In this document: piece by piece, positions 8,458 through 17,103 of the stretch | Layout of the letters: each line of letters opens with the position of its first letter | Numbering within the stretch: position 1 is the stretch's first letter | Source: Vicinamibacterales bacterium | GTDB taxonomy: Bacteria; Acidobacteriota; Vicinamibacteria; Vicinamibacterales; UBA823 | Length of the DNA: 64,000 nt | Reading direction: 5' to 3' | Assembly: GCA_036012125.1 (NCBI GenBank) | Contig: DASCOS010000005.1 | Span: 53,840-117,839 of the forward strand | Program-made: the position numbers and the translations under genes | The notes under the pieces: generated by a model | Database searches by the model: none | The model's input: only the letters and a program-made list of their open reading frames with translations | Told to the model about the DNA's origin: nothing

Positions 8458-9900
8458 ATGCCGACTTGGACGTTTAGAGCGCGAGTTACAGTTGGCGTGT
8501 CCGTGCTTCTAATGGTCACCGGCTGCTCGGCGGTTCCGGATGAGCCGGCGGCAGTTGGGGAACGACCACCGAACGTGGTGATTCTTTTCGCCGACGACCT
8601 TGGATATGGCGACTTGGGTGTTTATGGGCATCCGACAATCCGGACCCCCAATCTCGATCAGATGGCAGCGGAAGGGCAGAAATGGACTACCTTCTACGTC
8701 GGTGCCCCGGTCTGCTCACCAAGCCGGGCTGCATTGCTAACTGGGCGATTGCCAGTTCGTAGTGGCATGTATGGCACGAGGGAACGCACCCGTGTTCTCT
8801 TTCCAGACACCCCTAGCGGCATTAGCGCCGATGAGACCACACTGGCTGAGGCACTCGGCGCGCGCGGCTATGCCACGGGTATCTTTGGGAAGTGGCACCT
8901 TGGCCATTTACCAGCCTATCTTCCTATGGCTCACGGGTTCGACCAATGGCTTGGTCTACCGTACTCCAACGACATGCAGCAGACGATTAACCGCGACGCC
9001 CCGTTTTTGGCGTCAATTTTTCTCGAGCCAAAAAGTGAATACTGGAACGTCCCGCTCATGCGCAACGATGAAGTTATCCAGCTGCCCGCAGATCAAACTC
9101 AGCTGACGCGCCGTTATACCGAGGAAGCGCAGGGATTCATCGAGGCGAACCAAGAACAACCGTTCTTTCTGTATCTGCCGTACACCATGCCGCACGTTCC
9201 ACTGTTCACGGACGAGACGTTCGTTGATGCGAGTGCTGCCGGCCTTTATGGCGACGTGATCGAAGAAATTGATTGGAGCGTCGGACAAATTCTTAGTACG
9301 TTGCGCCTACAAGGACTGGACAAGCGAACCATCGTGCTATTTACCAGCGACAATGGTCCATGGCTCGTCTACAAACAGCAGGGTGGTTCGGCCGGGCTCT
9401 TACAGCAAGGCAAGGCCACGACTTTTGAGGGCGGAATGCGTGTGCCAGCAATCTTCTGGTGGCCAGGCACAATTTCTCCGGCAACGGTTCACGAAATAGG
9501 ATCAACGCTCGACGTCTTCACGACGGCGATTACCTTGACTGACGGTGCAGTACCAGCTGACAGACCAATCGATAGTCTCGATTTGACACCGGTGCTGCTT
9601 CAGGCCGGTGCAAGCCCGCGGAACACCATGCCTTACTACCGAGCCGATGAGTTGTATGCCATGCGCAAAGGGATGTTCAAGGCTCACTTTATAACGGAGG
9701 GTTCGTACGGCGAGCCACCAGCGCGTAAGGAGCACGACCCGCCGCTGCTCTACCACCTCGGCGAAGACCCCGCGGAACGATTCGACGTTGGCTCTCAGTA
9801 TCCCGGAGTGATCGCCGATATCCTTGCTGAGGTCGAGATCCACCGTGAGGGCTTAGAGGTCGCCGATTCGGTTTTTGACCTACGGCCGCCCCTGGAGTGA
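8458..9900 (+). CDS. Sulfatase, predicted lipoprotein
   Basis: 480 residues from the ATG at 8458. The open frame runs upstream to 8230, but only this start gives a lipoprotein signal (VSVLLMVTGC, Cys23). The type I sulfatase signature is present: NVVILFADDLGYGDLG with metal-binding aspartates, CSPSRAALLTGR with the formylglycine cysteine at residue 86, then GIFGKWHLG and FTSDNGPW. Activity needs formylglycine-generating enzyme, not seen here. Likely a periplasmic or surface-anchored sulfate-ester hydrolase. The length and the YEGG-like TFEGGMRVPAIFWWPG are arylsulfatase A-like. Confidence 0.88.
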   Translation: MPTWTFRARVTVGVSVLLMVTGCSAVPDEPAAVGERPPNVVILFADDLGYGDLGVYGHPTIRTPNLDQMAAEGQKWTTFYVGAPVCSPSRAALLTGRLPVRSGMYGTRERTRVLFPDTPSGISADETTLAEALGARGYATGIFGKWHLGHLPAYLPMAHGFDQWLGLPYSNDMQQTINRDAPFLASIFLEPKSEYWNVPLMRNDEVIQLPADQTQLTRRYTEEAQGFIEANQEQPFFLYLPYTMPHVPLFTDETFVDASAAGLYGDVIEEIDWSVGQILSTLRLQGLDKRTIVLFTSDNGPWLVYKQQGGSAGLLQQGKATTFEGGMRVPAIFWWPGTISPATVHEIGSTLDVFTTAITLTDGAVPADRPIDSLDLTPVLLQAGASPRNTMPYYRADELYAMRKGMFKAHFITEGSYGEPPARKEHDPPLLYHLGEDPAERFDVGSQYPGVIADILAEVEIHREGLEVADSVFDLRPPLE

Positions 9901-9996
9901 ATTTGCTACTTCGCTGTCTCGAGGTTTTGGCAGCGCAATTCTAAAGACCTTGTTCACCTCGGACAGAGATACATACGTGGCCCCAACTACCCACCG

Positions 9997-11421
9997 TTAC
10001 CCAGCTCCGGCGATCGCAGGCCGGTGCTGGCCTACGCCCGTCACTTGTTCGAACGCGTAAGCAAGCTGGAGTAGTCCGAAATCATCTTCGGTGCGTCCTA
10101 CAATCTGGATACCTACCGGCAAGCCAGTGTTTGTGAAGCCGCAGGGCACTGCAATTGCCGGGAGTCCGGTAACCGAGATGAAGTAGCACGACCGCATCCA
10201 GTCAAGATAAGTCTGAAGCACCTCGCCGTTGATCTCGGTGACGTAAGGGGTGTTGACATCAAACGGCGGCACCTGACTCACCGGAAGTACTAGAAACGCG
10301 AACGTTTCAAAAAAATCCTCGACTCGTTGCGCCAACTTAGTCCAGGCGACTGTAGCTCGATCGAGCTGTTGAGCATTGAGCCGGCGGCCTTCTTCGATAT
10401 TCCAAACGACGGAGTCTTTGAGGACAGCACGATGTGAGTCAAGCAGCTTCCCGAATGCGAACTCGTAGTACCAGGCTCTCCAGACGCGGAAGATTTCATC
10501 CGCATCTGACAGGTCGGGTTCTGCGTCGTCAACTTGACACCCGAGTGTCTCAAGCATTGCTCGATTTGGCTCTACGACGGCGGTCACACGACCATCTATT
10601 GGTAGACCACCCAACGAACGGCTCCATGCGACGCGTGTACCACTGAAATCGCGGATGAGAGACTGTCTGAAAGACAAGCCTGGCTCAGGTAGTGCAATCG
10701 GTGAACGCGCATCGGGACCAGCGATCACACTCAACATCAATGCAACATCTTCCACCGTTCGGGCTATTGGTCCCTGTACGTCAAGCCGAAACTCCGGAAC
10801 CGGCGTTGGCCATACTGGTATCCGCCCCGCTGACGGCCTGAGCCCAACGACGTTACAAAATCCGGCGGGATTCCGTAGTGAACCGCCGAAGTCCGTTCCA
10901 TCGGCGATGGGTGTCATTCCGGTAGCAACTGCGACCGCCGCACCGCCACTGCTCCCACCGCACGTCTTGGTTAGGTCGTACGGGTTCCGTGTTGCGCCGA
11001 AAACTTCGTTGAATGTTTGTGATCCCGCACCGAATTCCGGCGTGTTCGTCTTGCCGATCGTGAGCGCGCCGGCGTCACGCAAGCGCTCAACGATCAGTCC
11101 GTCGTGATCCGGTATTTGGTCGGCAAACACGCGGGAGCCGAGCGTGGTCCGAATGCCCCTAGTCGGTATCAAATCCTTGTGCGCAACCGGTATCCCGTGT
11201 AGTGGACCGACCGACTCGTCACGAGCGATTGCCTCATCGGCTTTCCCGGCAGCGGCCATCGCCTGCTCAGCCACGAGCGTTACAATGGCGTTGACTTTTG
11301 GATTCACATGTTCGATCTGTTCTAGATGAGCGGTCATCACCTCGCGTGCTGATACATCCTTGGTAGCTATACGTCCAGCAAGTTCGGTGGCGGTGAGGAA
11401 GCAAAGGTCGAGTTCTGACAT
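9997..11421 (-). CDS. Amidase (amidase-signature family)
   Basis: 474 residues. The frame is open to 11577, but the first 52 codons do not look coding and the ATG at 11421 gives the expected amidase N-terminus (SELDLCFLTATELAGRI). The Ser-cisSer-Lys triad is visible: Lys82 in HKDL, GGSSGG at 155-160, and Ser181 in DFGGSLRNPAG. The family includes general amidases, GatA and fatty-acid amide hydrolases. The absence of gatB/gatC nearby argues for a catabolic amidase. Transcribed divergently from the amidohydrolase at 11539 with 117 bp between starts. Confidence 0.88.
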   Translation of the reverse strand: MSELDLCFLTATELAGRIATKDVSAREVMTAHLEQIEHVNPKVNAIVTLVAEQAMAAAGKADEAIARDESVGPLHGIPVAHKDLIPTRGIRTTLGSRVFADQIPDHDGLIVERLRDAGALTIGKTNTPEFGAGSQTFNEVFGATRNPYDLTKTCGGSSGGAAVAVATGMTPIADGTDFGGSLRNPAGFCNVVGLRPSAGRIPVWPTPVPEFRLDVQGPIARTVEDVALMLSVIAGPDARSPIALPEPGLSFRQSLIRDFSGTRVAWSRSLGGLPIDGRVTAVVEPNRAMLETLGCQVDDAEPDLSDADEIFRVWRAWYYEFAFGKLLDSHRAVLKDSVVWNIEEGRRLNAQQLDRATVAWTKLAQRVEDFFETFAFLVLPVSQVPPFDVNTPYVTEINGEVLQTYLDWMRSCYFISVTGLPAIAVPCGFTNTGLPVGIQIVGRTEDDFGLLQLAYAFEQVTGVGQHRPAIAGAG

Positions 11422-11538
11422 TGCAAGCGTGGCCGAAGGGCCGATTATAGCTGTGGTTGGAAAGGTTAGGCAGCAGCGGTAAGATTTGGTTGCCCGCGGT
11501 TCCCGCGGCATTGACCACCCGTTCGGGAGGAGACCTGC

Positions 11539-12627
11539 ATGAAGCTTGGTCGATTCATTGTTGATACTCACGTGCATGCTCAGCGGTTCGCGGCAGGCCC
11601 CGAGTTTGCGAAAGCGAAGCTGGATACCAGCAAGGCGCGCTACAGCGACCTCGGACGTGTTATGCGGGGCCTGACACCTTACGATAATTCTGCTCGACTC
11701 CTATACGACATGGACTGCTATGACGTTGACATGTGCGTGTTGCTTCCGGCGTTTGGCATGACGAATGCTCTCAATCTTGAAGTTGTCGAGCGACACCCCG
11801 ACAAGTTCGTGGCGGTGTGTACCGCCATGGAGACGCAGCGGAAGGCGCGGAAGGGCGAGATCGAATGGACGCCTCAGGCGGCGGCGGAGGAAATTGACGA
11901 ACTGCTGTCGACGGGCAAGTTCGTCGGGCTGGGCGAAGGGATGCCGGCAGATCACACGAACAAGCGGACACTCGGCCAGACGGAACGGATGGACCAGATC
12001 CGCCCGATTATGGACGTTGCGAAGAAACATAAATCCGTTGCACGTATCCATACCGGCGTCGTAATGGGCTATTCACTCACGCATCATTTTTGGCCTGAGT
12101 CGCTTAATCCGATTTGGGCCACCGACCTGGCTGCCGAATATCCCGACGTGCCTATCGTGCTTGACCACGGCGGCCTGCAAGGTTGGTGGTCGCAGCGATT
12201 CGTCGAGGAAGCGATGACCGTTGCGGCGGCCCACGACAATGTCTACCTTGAGACCGGGTTGTGGTGGACTGAGATGTACATGAAGGCCTTGCTCGACCCG
12301 AACATCGGTCCAGAAAAACTGCTTTGGGGCTGTGATTGGGGTGCTAGCATCCCATTCCATGCGCAATACGGGAACCAACCTCCAGCCTATGCTGTTCAGC
12401 TTCGAAAGGAACCCCTCGTTAGACATCAGGTGGATGTGTGGGGTTGGAGCTTGAAACAACTTCTACGTCTCGACATTGTGCAAGATGACCTCAACCTCAT
12501 TCTTGGTGGTAACGCCGCACGACTCTATGGGTTGCCTGTACCGCATAAGCGGCTGTTCCGGCCGGTTGGCGGTGAATTGGTTCCTCAGCCTGGTGAGCGA
12601 GATTCGATTCCGCCCCGGTGTAGTTGA
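11539..12627 (+). CDS. Amidohydrolase family protein
   Basis: 362 residues with a GGAGGA ribosome binding site 7 bp before the ATG. Amidohydro_2-type metal-dependent hydrolase: DTHVHAQRF near residue 9 gives the H-x-H motif, ARIHTGVV and VLDHGGLQG give further histidines, and LLWGCDWGAS the final Asp. Unlike the ACMSD-like gene at 2008 it has an intact H-x-H. It is followed by a CoA ligase on the same strand, suggesting that a ring-cleavage or decarboxylation product is passed on to CoA activation. Substrate unknown. Confidence 0.8.
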   Translation: MKLGRFIVDTHVHAQRFAAGPEFAKAKLDTSKARYSDLGRVMRGLTPYDNSARLLYDMDCYDVDMCVLLPAFGMTNALNLEVVERHPDKFVAVCTAMETQRKARKGEIEWTPQAAAEEIDELLSTGKFVGLGEGMPADHTNKRTLGQTERMDQIRPIMDVAKKHKSVARIHTGVVMGYSLTHHFWPESLNPIWATDLAAEYPDVPIVLDHGGLQGWWSQRFVEEAMTVAAAHDNVYLETGLWWTEMYMKALLDPNIGPEKLLWGCDWGASIPFHAQYGNQPPAYAVQLRKEPLVRHQVDVWGWSLKQLLRLDIVQDDLNLILGGNAARLYGLPVPHKRLFRPVGGELVPQPGERDSIPPRCS

Positions 12628-12774
12628 TGTCGAGGTCCACCGGCCATCTCACGGTGGCGGGTACAACGATCCGAGCACAGGTGCCGTCGGCTAGTTCTGT
12701 AGGCGTTAGCGAGCGAGTTTGGCTGACCATTAATCCGGAACGTTGCACGTTGTTTGCTTCAAGGTAATTCAGTG

Positions 12775-14103
12775 ATGGTAATGCTGCCCGACTATACGGT
12801 GCTAGACCCCGGCCTAGAACGCTTGACGCCGGCTGAGCTTCGCGCGCTTCAAGCTGAGCGGTTGCGGGAGATGGTTGCCTACGTGTACGACGCGACGCCA
12901 TTCTGGCGGCGAAAATTCGCCCAGGCCGGCGTTATCCCTGGTGATATCAGCGGTCTCGAAGATCTTGCAAGTTTACCGTTCTGCACCAAGGAAGAACTAC
13001 AAGCGGACCAGGTCGAGCATCCACCGTTCGGGTCGTACGTTGGCGCCGAGCGTACACGGCTGACGAAATTCATGACGACGTCTGGTACGACAGGTCGTCC
13101 GCTGCGGCGAGTCTTTTCAGGCCGCGACTGGGGTTACGTGCTCGACAGGTTTCAACGGAACCCACGTGTGGGGCCTGGTGACATTACGATGACCTTGGGA
13201 CCGGTGGATGGTCTGATGGGACCAACGGCGGGAGCCGAAGGTGCCGCGCGTGCTGGAGCGATGGTTGTGCTGGCCGGCTTACTTGATTCAAAGACAAAGC
13301 TTCGGCTTATGGAAGAGATCCGTCCGACGAGTGTGAACGGCACAGCTTCGTATCTCTTGTACCTGATCGACCTTGCTCAGGAAATTGGCATTAATTTGCC
13401 CGGATTGGGAATTAGGGTTGTCCTGTCTGTCGGCGAGCCAGGTGCAGCAGTAGCCGCGACACGTAAACGACTAATGGATGGTTGGGGCACATTCGTCAAT
13501 GACGGCTACGGCATGACCGAAATCTTCCCTCTTGGTGGAGGTTGTCGGCATTCCACTGCATTGCATATTGCTAGCGACCTGGTGATTACCGAAATCGTTG
13601 ATCCTGATTCGGGCAAGCCCGTCTCTCCTGGTGAACCTGGTGAGGTTGTGTACACGAATCTGGTCGGCGACACGCAACCGCTGCTGCGGTATCGGACACG
13701 GGATATTGCGAGGCTGGCCGCCGACGATGCCTGCGCATGCGGCTTCACTGGTACTCGTTTGCGTGATGCGATTGAGGGTCGCGTCGATGACATGATTTGG
13801 TTTCGCGGCGCAAATCTGTATCCGTCCGCGATCGAGGGTGTTGTGCGCAGTTTCGCCGAATTGGGGCACGAGTATGAGATCGTCATTGGCGGCAGCGGGA
13901 CGTTGCCGACACTGACCATCCGTGCTGAGATGAGGCCAGGCATTGAGGAAAATGCTAAGGCAGAGTTAGAGCAGCGACTCCGCCAAGCACTGTCTGCTGC
14001 TGTGCGCGTTAGGTCGAAACTTGAGCTTCTTCCCCCGGATACGCTCCCACCATGCGATACCCACGCGAAGGCGCATCGGGTTGTCGATAAGCGGTCGTCC
14101 TAG
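12775..14103 (+). CDS. Phenylacetate-CoA ligase-like AMP-binding enzyme
   Basis: About 442 residues. The frame opens at a TTG (12754), but AAGG at 12761-12764 favours GTG 12772 or ATG 12775. It belongs to the ANL superfamily, PaaK branch: the P-loop-like TSGTTGRPLR about 110 residues in, NDGYGMTE near 250, RYRTRDIARL near 310, and the C-terminal region GRVDDMIWFRGANLYPSAIE, diagnostic for PaaK-type ligases. Makes an acyl-CoA from an aryl or other carboxylic acid with ATP. Converges on the YeeE-like gene with 30 bp between stops. Confidence 0.88.
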   Translation: MVMLPDYTVLDPGLERLTPAELRALQAERLREMVAYVYDATPFWRRKFAQAGVIPGDISGLEDLASLPFCTKEELQADQVEHPPFGSYVGAERTRLTKFMTTSGTTGRPLRRVFSGRDWGYVLDRFQRNPRVGPGDITMTLGPVDGLMGPTAGAEGAARAGAMVVLAGLLDSKTKLRLMEEIRPTSVNGTASYLLYLIDLAQEIGINLPGLGIRVVLSVGEPGAAVAATRKRLMDGWGTFVNDGYGMTEIFPLGGGCRHSTALHIASDLVITEIVDPDSGKPVSPGEPGEVVYTNLVGDTQPLLRYRTRDIARLAADDACACGFTGTRLRDAIEGRVDDMIWFRGANLYPSAIEGVVRSFAELGHEYEIVIGGSGTLPTLTIRAEMRPGIEENAKAELEQRLRQALSAAVRVRSKLELLPPDTLPPCDTHAKAHRVVDKRSS

Positions 14104-14133
14104 CAAGCCCAACGCTCAAGACGAAATGATTGT

Positions 14134-15375
14134 TTAGCAGCTTCCTTCGGTTCGCTCGACAGTGAGACCAAACATTGGCCGCAGCCACGTGCCGAGGATA
14201 CCTCCGCAGAAAGCTGCCACGAGCCAGAGCCAGCCATGGAGACTACCTGAGGCAATCCCGCTAAAGTACGCACCGACATTGCACCCGTAGGCCTGTCGGG
14301 CGCCATACCCCAGCAGTAAGCCCCCCAAAATAGCTGCGACAAGTGACCGCCGCGGAATATGCCATACCGAACCGAAGCGTCCGGCGCACCCGGCCGCTGC
14401 CATCGCGCCAAGGAGGATTCCGAGGTTCATGACAGTTGTGATGTCGGTGACTAAACTGTTTTCGAGTGCCACGGCTCTGTAGGGTGACGACCAGTAGGGC
14501 CAAGATGCCGGGTCAAATCCGATCACCCCGGCCATTTTTGACCCCCAGAGCGCGAAGCCCGAGGTCACCCCCCAGGGTCGTCCAGCTAGGGCCAGCGTAG
14601 CAAAGTTGGCGAGTGCTAAACCGATAGCGCTAACGACAAGCGGCCAAGGTCCCCTCAGGAGACGAGCAACCCCATGCCGTCTTGGGTCTTCTTCTTTTTC
14701 GGACCACCTGACCTGTCCATGCCGCTGACGCTCCCCAATCAGTGTGATGGCTACCACCACTCCGAACATCGCAAAACTTATTGTGAGTCCACCGATCAGA
14801 CCGAAGTTCGTGAGCAGTGACACCGCTGGGAGATCGGGCAGTGCCTTCCACCAGTGTTCGTGTGCCGCACCAAAGGTTGAGCCAACGATGAAGGCCCCAA
14901 GTGTGATGACTGAGCGTGTGTTACCGCCACCGGCGGCAAAGAGGGTCCCAGTCGCTCAACCGGCACCGAGTTGCATGCCGATACCAAACAGAAATGCGCC
15001 GGCTGCAACTGACAAACCCAGTGGGTCGACATTCCCACGGACCGAATCAGTGAAAATTGGTGTACCCGATGCCAGAACTGGGAAGAACAGGAGACAGGCC
15101 GCGGCCAGCATGAGCATCTGTGCTCGCAAACCGGTGCCGCGACGATCGGCGATAAACACCCGCCATGACGACGTGAACCCAAACGAGGCGTGATAAAGAA
15201 GTAAACCGATGACGCCGCCGACCAGAAACAACATGGCCTGTTGTATGTGCACGGTCCGTGTGAGGTAGACCATGCCGGTCGCAAATAGCACTGCGGCTGT
15301 TCCGATGACTCGCGTGTCGACGCTCGGTATTCCCACGGGCGTAGCCGCACCCGTTGAGTAAAACTGTTGCGGCAT
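14134..15375 (-). CDS. YeeE/YedE-family transporter with in-frame UGA at the conserved Cys: candidate selenoprotein
   Basis: 413 codons read as one frame from the ATG at 15375, interrupted only by a TGA at 14956-14958. The N-terminal half ends FLFGIGMQLGAG. After the TGA the frame continues ATGTLFAAGGGNTRSVITLG and on through membrane segments to a second-half motif, GYGARQAYGCNVGAYFSG, whose Cys is present. Family members (thiosulfate transporter TsuA/YeeE, YedE) have GGC-x-x-GTL at the interrupted place, so the TGA replaces the first conserved channel cysteine. Either UGA is decoded as selenocysteine, or the gene is a single-mutation pseudogene or a sequencing error. No other disablement is seen. 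Last gene of a six-gene operon, 14 bp after the nitroreductase. Confidence 0.75.
14921..14939 (-). promoter_or_regulatory. Candidate bacterial SECIS hairpin
   Basis: On the coding (minus) strand, 16 bases after the TGA, the message can form an 8-bp stem, UUGCCGCC / GGCGGUAA (one G-U pair), closing a GGU loop. The first loop G is 25 nt after the UGA. Published bacterial SECIS models place the apical loop about 16-37 nt after UGA, with a G at the loop's start. The same bases encode the conserved AAGGGN of the protein and are GC-rich, so the hairpin could be a by-product of codon choice. Confidence 0.45.
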
Positions 15376-15389
15376 TATTAATTTACCCG

Positions 15390-16148
15390 TTAGTCGATTT
15401 TTGACTCGTCCTTGTACATAACTTTGTGTCGGGTATTCTTAATCCAAAGTTTGACCTGCTCGTCGGACATAACGTTGGCAGGGTCGAAGCGGTCCCAGTT
15501 CATAATCTGGTTTAGTCGTTTCTTCCAGCGCTTGTAAGATGGCTTGAGTGGTGGGCCGAAACACATGATGTCAACGAGCGATAACGCTTCTGGCACGCCA
15601 AGCATCGGTTTCACAACTTCCTGAATGCGCGCTTGTCCGATCGCTGTGACCCACCAGACGGCATAGCCAAGCGAGGCGGCAGCGAGGTGTGCCGACATCG
15701 TCGAGGCGGCGACACTTTGAAGCAAAATGCGTTCGGCGTTCTCTTTATACATCTGTGCTTGGGCTGAGTCGTCGGAGAGAACCGGAAACGCCTGAATGAA
15801 ACGAAAGTCCGCAGCGACCACAATGAATCCAGGCGCAGTCTGCATCCCGGTATAGTTGGGTGTCGGGAAACTCATCTTCAGTTTGGCGCGCGTCTGCTGC
15901 TCTTCAACGAAAAGGTCGCCGATCGCAGTTTTTTGTGCGGGATCACGGACTACGATGTAGTGCCACGGTTGGCAGTTGGCACCGGAAGGCCCATGCCTCG
16001 CGGCCTCGAGAATCAGTTCGAAATGTTCGGTGGGGATGTCGTGAGCCGCGAACGCCCGGTTCGTCATCCGTGTCCGGACGACGTCCATGAGTGCTTCGTA
16101 GCGATCTCGCCGGTCAAATTGATCGGCCCTGTGGTGGACTTGCGTCAT
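15390..16148 (-). CDS. Nitroreductase family FMN oxidoreductase
   Basis: 252 residues. The flavin-binding pattern of the nitroreductase fold is visible: TRMTNRAF near residue 28, ARHGPSGANCQPWHYIVVRD near 50-70 and the C-terminal GYAVWWVTAIG. The family reduces nitro groups, quinones or other electrophiles with NAD(P)H, and some members dehalogenate. It lies inside the minus-strand operon between a thioesterase (59 bp upstream) and the YeeE-like transporter (14 bp downstream), so it probably acts in the same catabolic or sulfur/selenium-related process. Substrate unknown. Confidence 0.85.
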   Translation of the reverse strand: MTQVHHRADQFDRRDRYEALMDVVRTRMTNRAFAAHDIPTEHFELILEAARHGPSGANCQPWHYIVVRDPAQKTAIGDLFVEEQQTRAKLKMSFPTPNYTGMQTAPGFIVVAADFRFIQAFPVLSDDSAQAQMYKENAERILLQSVAASTMSAHLAAASLGYAVWWVTAIGQARIQEVVKPMLGVPEALSLVDIMCFGPPLKPSYKRWKKRLNQIMNWDRFDPANVMSDEQVKLWIKNTRHKVMYKDESKID

Positions 16149-16207
16149 AATATTTATCCTCGAACTTTTTCAAGCGTGAAAGGAAACAGTATAACTAGCT
16201 TTCAGGC

Positions 16208-16624
16208 TTAATCGTCGAAGTGAGCAATAATGTCGGAGGGAATCGGATCAGCCCGCATCCCGCGCGCTGAATCAGGCGCGTCGACAACCCAAGCCCGGAG
16301 TTCGAAACCCTCTAACGCTAACCGCCCATCAGTGTGGGCGACGCGGTGCTTGACTAACAGGGTCTTCCGCCGCCATTCCTCGACCCACGTGTCCATTGTG
16401 AGTGGTTCGCCGAGTTGACACGGGTTTTCGTAGCGTGCGCCAGTTTCGAGTAACGGCATCCCAAGAATACCGCGCTTACGTAGCGCGGCGTAGGCCAGCC
16501 CACTGGCTGCGAAGAGCCGCTCGGTGGCCTGGTCGAACCAGATATAGAAGTGAGGATAAAAGACGATGCCGGCAGCGTCACAGTGCGCCCATTCGACTGT
16601 GAGTGCCTGGACCAAATGCTTCAT
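16208..16624 (-). CDS. Hotdog-fold acyl-CoA thioesterase, 4-HBT type
   Basis: 138 residues, the usual size for 4-hydroxybenzoyl-CoA thioesterase-like proteins. EWAHCDAAGIVFYPHFYIWFD at residues 10-30 is the characteristic helix with the catalytic Asp in D-A-A-G-I-V. It hydrolyses an acyl- or aroyl-CoA in the cytoplasm. Sixteen bp or less separates it from the CMD-like gene upstream. With the extradiol dioxygenase and the ligase across the stop-stop junction it fits an aromatic-acid pathway. YbgC-type roles cannot be excluded, but no tol-pal genes are nearby. Confidence 0.85.
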   Translation of the reverse strand: MKHLVQALTVEWAHCDAAGIVFYPHFYIWFDQATERLFAASGLAYAALRKRGILGMPLLETGARYENPCQLGEPLTMDTWVEEWRRKTLLVKHRVAHTDGRLALEGFELRAWVVDAPDSARGMRADPIPSDIIAHFDD

Positions 16625-16639
16625 GGGCCTAATGCGCTC

Positions 16640-17011
16640 CTATGCAGCCTCTTCGTCGAAGATTTTATTGATGATCTCAGACGCCAGATTGAACGCCGGC
16701 AGGCCACGAAATAGAAATGTCAGCCCAGCCACGGCGTGCAGTTCTTCCTTGGTTGCCCCAGCACGTTTGGCCGCGCGCGCGTGGAACTCAGCCGCCGGAG
16801 CCAAGTGCGCTAGCAGGATGCCCACTAGGATCAACTGAGCTGTCTTTACGTCGAAACATTTCGGGTACATCGCAGTCTGACGGATCTGTTCAGTCTGACG
16901 TAGTAACTCAGGATCGACCTCAAGACCAAGACGAATACGTTGTTGAATACGTGGCGGGACAAATCCAATTAGCTCGGTATAAACCTTTTCGTAATCTTCT
17001 TGCACACTCAT
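16640..17011 (-). CDS. Carboxymuconolactone decarboxylase-like (CMD domain) protein
   Basis: 123 residues of the CMD/AhpD-like helical family. AHLAPAAEFHARAAKRAGAT then KEELHAVAGLTFLF gives the helix pair with the conserved His and GAT-x-EE. The C-x-x-C of AhpD-type peroxidases is absent, so a peroxidase role is unlikely. PcaC-type decarboxylases also lack it. Located between the LigB dioxygenase (92 bp upstream) and the thioesterase (15 bp downstream). Likely acts on a ring-cleavage intermediate. This last step is inference. Confidence 0.8.
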   Translation of the reverse strand: MSVQEDYEKVYTELIGFVPPRIQQRIRLGLEVDPELLRQTEQIRQTAMYPKCFDVKTAQLILVGILLAHLAPAAEFHARAAKRAGATKEELHAVAGLTFLFRGLPAFNLASEIINKIFDEEAA

Positions 17012-17103
17012 GGCGTTCCTTTCCGAAGTGGTTGCAATCCTTGGTTGTCGCCTCGCCCCCTCGAGACCAGAGAACTGAGAATTGGACGACCGGCAGTTGG
17101 TAA

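Noticed and set aside
12637..12657. CCACCG/CGGTGG inverted repeat between the amidohydrolase and the CoA ligase
   Set aside because: Six-base arms with a 9-base loop and no T-run; expected by chance at this GC content.
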